From Epiperipatus broadwayi (lineage: Eukaryota; Onychophora; Udeonychophora; Euonychophora; Peripatidae), in assembly GCA_028023455.1 (NCBI GenBank), contig JAQFVV010000278.1, forward strand, positions 714,554-778,553: a stretch of 64,000 bases of DNA, read 5' to 3'. Every line of letters starts with the position of its first letter. Position 1 is the first letter of the stretch. This document shows, one piece after another, positions 60,190 through 64,000 of this stretch. Under the pieces are notes generated by a model, which was not told the DNA's origin, ran no database searches, and saw only the letters and a program-made list of their open reading frames with translations. The translations under genes were made by a program, and so were the position numbers.

Positions 60190-60310
60190 TTCTTGATTTT
60201 TTTTTAATTCATGTGTCAAAGCATCGGCCGGGAAGCGAGCCCGGGATAACTACTTGTAAGGCCGGTATGCTGACCACTCGACCACCAACGCTTGACTTCT
60301 TGATATCTTT
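60190..60310 (-). mobile_element. tRNA-derived SINE
   Basis: On the minus strand: GTCAAGCGTTGGTGGTCGAG, GGTCAGC, GGGCTCGCTTCCCGG (B box), TGCTTTGACACATG, A-rich tail. TTCTTGAT at both sides is a likely TSD. Confidence 0.85.
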
Positions 60311-60732
60311 TCATCACATATAATAGTGCAAAGCATATGTCTATAATGCGATAGTAGAAGCATTTAATATATATATATATATATTCCGCAAAATAATATT
60401 TTTAATTAGCTTCCATATAATATCAGATATTTACTTCTGCTAACTTTAATTTAATTAAGCAGAAAGACATAATTTTCCATCCAAATTTTTATTCCTCTTT
60501 GAACAAGATAGCATTCGTTGGCAAAATAAATTTCCTGTAACCTTTGCTGTTTTGCATGTAATATTTCTTTATAATGATGAATACATTTTAAAATCTCTAC
60601 ATAGATTTTCGTATCAAAATATAGCACTAGATAATTGTCTGAAGGGTTGTTGGTGTTTGGTTTATATTAATATCATAACTATTACTTTTCTTTAACATAA
60701 TCTCTTTTTTTAAGACCATTTTTTTTTAAATT

Positions 60733-60857
60733 TAATTTATCCACAGTACTTTAAAAAATTTTTAGCAAAAACTTTTTATTGTACAATAAATGTTTTTTGC
60801 TAAAAGGTGTTTAAAGTATAGTGGATAAATTGCATTTATATAAGATATTACAGCAAT
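60733..60857. repeat. R4 palindromic element, short copy
   Basis: AATTTATCCACAGTACTTTA and TTTTTAGCAAAAA return inverted as TTTTTTGCTAAAA and TAAAGTATAGTGGATAAATT. The loop is only ~25 bases. Followed by TATTACAGCAA, as in the copy at 38741. Confidence 0.75.
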
Positions 60858-61017
60858 GTAAAAGAAGTGGTGATTTTGGTAATATTTCTGGACTATTTTT
60901 TAAGTTAATTATTTTGGATGCTAACACAATATAATATACAAACAATATTTTGAATTGATATTTTGATCATACATTTTCAAGGGACCTATATTGCATTAAT
61001 ACAGTTACAACAACATT
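60858..61017. other. Unassigned AT-rich sequence
   Basis: No supported feature. Confidence 0.4.
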
Positions 61018-61113
61018 GCTATAGTCGAGAGATCAGCGACAGCTGCTTTACAAGCAGTTGTCCTGGGTTGGCTGGTTCCTTCCTGGCTGATGCTATGACA
61101 CATGAGAAAAAAA
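61018..61113 (+). mobile_element. tRNA-derived SINE (head truncated)
   Basis: TAGTCGAGAGATCAGCGAC, AGCTGCTTTACAAGCAGTTG, TGGCTGGTTCCTTCC, ATGCTATGACACATGAG and an A9 tail. ACAACATT flanks both sides. The anticodon-like loop TTTACAA reads TAC. Confidence 0.87.
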
Positions 61114-62189
61114 AACACAACATTCTTTTGTGATTAAATGCAACAGTTAACATTATTTGGGGAGATCCCCTCATCATAAAACAAACACTTTTTTTCAATA
61201 ACATTATATGTGATGATGGTAAAAATATAAAATATTTCAAGCACATTATGGAACAGCAGCTATTATTTAAAATACCTACATGTATAATTGTTCCATTTTT
61301 TAACTTAAATTCACACCTATTCATATTTATATGGCATGTGCTTTTTTAATTATAAACAGTTTGTTCAACTTTCACTATAAGTTAGCACAAACTATTCAAT
61401 CCTAATCTTAATATATGACATGTAACAATAAGCATTTGTTAAAATATTTAATATCATTTAGTTACTAGCTTGTACTTAAATCTTTACAATATTATTTGAA
61501 ATATTTATTTTCTGAATAATTTTTTTAAATGTGGACAGGTATTTTTTTTAATTATGAATAGGTAATTGAACTCCAATCATTAACATTGTTGAGCATTATT
61601 ATGTATCACAAATAATTTATTAATAATTATATTTCTTCAAAATTCACATCAAACAAACATTTTGCAATATCGTATAATAACAGAAGCAATAATTATAAGA
61701 ATAATAAAATATAATTCAAAGTAACGCTTTATTTATTGTAGAACAAGGTTAATAAAAAAATCAATGTTATTAAATACAGTTTTCAATATACTTATAACTA
61801 CTGGAAACGTTCAATATTATTGTTATTTTGAGTAGCATTTACTCTAAATGCTACTCAGGATAGCAATTTGTCATATGCTAGTGATAACTGTTATTTATTT
61901 ATATATTAGTAAGAATACAGAAGTACAGAAACACCATAGTGAGCTATATGTGAATTAACCATCTATAAATGCAAGTACAGAATAGTGTCATCTATACTTT
62001 AACATGGATCATATATAAATATATCATTTATTGATATATTGACATGCAGTGTGAATTTATATATACTAACAGACAAAGTGATACTTATTTATATATTAGA
62101 ATATTAAAAACTAAAGACTTAAATACCAGTACTTTGTTATTTATATATTGAATTAAATGTTTTATATGAATTGTTATATAATGGTGAAC
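61114..62189. other. Unassigned AT-rich sequence
   Basis: No supported feature. Confidence 0.5.
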
Positions 62190-62410
62190 AGATATGAGAA
62201 TATCCATTAAATGGAGAGAAACTTCTAACTTGTTGATGTTACTTATGGTCAACATGGGTATGGCAAAAAAATTGGCAAACAAGGGTCTTGAATATGCCAC
62301 CATTAGATTTTCAATGATATGGACGACTTTAGAGTTGGAGAGTGGAGAAGATTGAAACCTACCCATTAATGTTTGAAGATTTGATATGTTAATATAAACT
62401 GAGCCCTGAT
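62190..62410 (+). repeat. Degenerate R1 fragment
   Basis: CCATTAGATTTTCAATGATA, AGAGTTGGAGAGTGGAG and CCCATTAATGTTTGAAGATT align in order with the R1 right arm (50070-50160). No hammerhead part is included. Confidence 0.7.
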
Positions 62411-62541
62411 TATATATATATATAAAATGTCCATTAATTAAAATAAAACTGTAATGTATGTGGTTGTGTATGTCTTTTGTATAATATAGAATGTATTACT
62501 AAAGGGAGCTTGAAAGCTTGGATTGAAATCCCTTCTAATTA

Positions 62542-62652
62542 CAATTACTATTAATTAACAATTCCTGAGGCTAAACAAGTTTTTCTTATAAACCTATAAC
62601 AGCTTTTTTGTTGGGGACCTTAGTATCGGGAATTGTTAATTAATAGTAATTG
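62542..62652. repeat. 24-bp inverted repeat around a 63-base loop
   Basis: TACTATTAATTAACAATTCC (62546-62565) is perfectly complementary to GGAATTGTTAATTAATAGTA (62629-62648), with four more pairs outside. The loop has CTGAGGCTAA and CCTTAG. Possibly a small MITE. The SINE 62673-62777 follows directly. Confidence 0.8.
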
Positions 62653-62658
62653 ATAGTA

Positions 62659-62791
62659 AAATCAAAAAAGTTGACAAGCATTGGTGGTCAAGAGGTCAGT
62701 GATAGCTGCTTTACAAACAGTTGTCCCGGGTTAGCCGGTTCACTTCCCCGGCAGATGTTATGACACATGAGGAAAAGAAATCAAAAAAGTT
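62659..62791 (+). mobile_element. tRNA-derived SINE with 14-bp TSD
   Basis: AAATCAAAAAAGTT lies at 62659-62672 and 62778-62791. The body reads GACAAGCATTGGTGGTCAAG, AGCTGCTTTACAAACAGTTG, GTTAGCCGGTTCACTTCCCC, ATGTTATGACACATGAGG and a short A-rich tail. The most complete member of the family in the window. Confidence 0.92.
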
Positions 62792-64000
62792 AAAGTTTCA
62801 CTGTATTTGATGGATATTAGCTCCCCACTTGGACTATAAATAAGCAATACTGAAATGGTCTTGTTTAATAAAACAGTATGAATTGCAATGCTAGTGGTAA
62901 TAAAATGAAATATAATGATGATAATGGGCACAAAGATTTGCTGACTAGTCTACCTTCAAGCCTTCAGTTAAAGATGTTAAATTGTAGTGATACAAAAATA
63001 CATAAAGTGTTAATGATAAAAGCTTCATTATTATCCAAAAGCTTGTGTACATTAGCCTATAACTAGCACAACAAATATATTTGTTCTAAATATCTTATAA
63101 AATTTTAGCATCAATAAAATGGTAATAGAAATGAGAATTGTGATAAGAGATTTTATAATCCTGCAAATGTATTCCCATTATTTATAATTAATAAATGTAT
63201 ATTTTTTTTTTACAAATGCCCTACAGATTTATGAGCCAAGTTGTAATAGAATAATCCTAGATTAAACATTGATTACCAAATTGTAATGGAGTAAATATGA
63301 GAGAAGCCAATGCAACAGATCACACATTGAATTAAGGCATCAAATTATAACAGGATAAAATTTTTACAATGCTAAAACTATAATGTAAACAAAAAGTACA
63401 AGATTGACATACATAATATACCTCACACTTATGCCAATTTATACTGATATAAATTAAAAACTAATATTTCTAATAATCATACAAATTATGGTACTCAAAT
63501 CATAATAATTTAAAATAAATGAAAGATTCCTATTTAGTACCCTAAGAAATACAATTTACCTTATCCTTCAAATCAATAAAATCTAGATATTGATCTATAA
63601 ATTACAAGTATCCTATATGCCTAGAATTGTTGATACTCTATTTAAAAAAAAAGGAATATTAAAAGCTTAATATCTAATTAAATATATATTACATCATTAA
63701 TTAAGGTTCAAACTGAAGCTAAATAGCAGTTCTTATTAATATGATTAAAATATCAGTTTTAATACACACAGTTTCCACTTTTATAACATCATGAAATTAT
63801 CATCTTTCTAATTAAACAATACGTTATTGTAACACACATCCAATAAATAACAGTTTAAAATAATACAACAACAGTCAATTATAATTGCCTTTGTTTATCT
63901 TGAATATTTAAAGTATTTTATAAACAATCTAACTAAATCGAATATAGGTTTTTATCATAAATAACTATTCATATATAATTATTAAAATAATTATGTTGAT
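62792..64000. other. Unassigned AT-rich sequence
   Basis: No gene, RNA or repeat family recognised. The frame at 62878-63066 has no recognisable domain. Confidence 0.5.

Noticed and set aside
61018-61113. Functional tRNA gene
   Set aside because: Acceptor stem does not close, the head is truncated and there is a poly-A tail; it is a SINE.

Overview
The window is strongly AT-rich animal-type nuclear DNA in which I recognise no host gene. Nearly every coding signal belongs to a transposable element: RTE-type LINEs, Penelope-like elements (PLEs) with a GIY-YIG domain, other LINE tails, a hAT, a Merlin (ISXO2-like) and pogo/Tigger-type DNA transposons, and tRNA-derived SINEs. This mix, the nested insertions and the lack of bacterial gene organisation point to a metazoan. 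A mollusc such as a cephalopod is plausible, but I cannot fix the lineage.

Layout. 1-5526: two RTE LINEs tail to tail; the minus-strand copy has an uninterrupted 995-codon ORF. 6190-7392: an internally deleted PLE. 7880-11150: palindromic short repeats. 12354-15582: a decayed hAT with a perfect 8-bp target-site duplication (TSD) and a nested palindromic element. 17005-18955: a second PLE family with a LINE inserted in it. 21386-23345: a SINE, then a 66-bp minisatellite split by a TA-flanked DNA transposon. 23973-26955: the most complete PLE, with a palindromic element inserted in its ORF. 27745-37710: RTE fragments, SINEs and palindromic elements. 38741-43966: dense palindromic and multimeric repeats. 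44066-47640: a PLE remnant, a tRNA-like palindrome and a second pogo-type MITE. 48209-48515: GATA microsatellite. 49697-50366: an inverted dimer. 53948-55802: Merlin. 56655-58530: a pogo remnant interrupted by an RTE. The rest to 64000 is mostly unassigned AT-rich sequence with SINEs.

The main discovery is a set of short non-coding elements, here named R1, R2, R5 and R8, that carry recognisable hammerhead ribozyme (HHR) motifs. Each motif has a CUGANGA-type box, a small stem II, GAAA, a short self-complementary helix III, and a two-part helix I with a bulge. The motifs lie near the apex of long palindromes. Several elements are bounded by 12-15 bp TSDs, and some insertions are direct or inverted multimers within one TSD pair. 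This resembles retrozymes, the non-autonomous hammerhead retroelements thought to be mobilised by PLEs; PLEs are present here. R3 has the same multimer-plus-TSD organisation, but I found no hammerhead in it. R4 is a palindrome with no hammerhead and no TSD that I could define.

All names R1-R8 are local labels. No alignments, folding runs or database searches were possible. Boundaries and pairings were read by eye.
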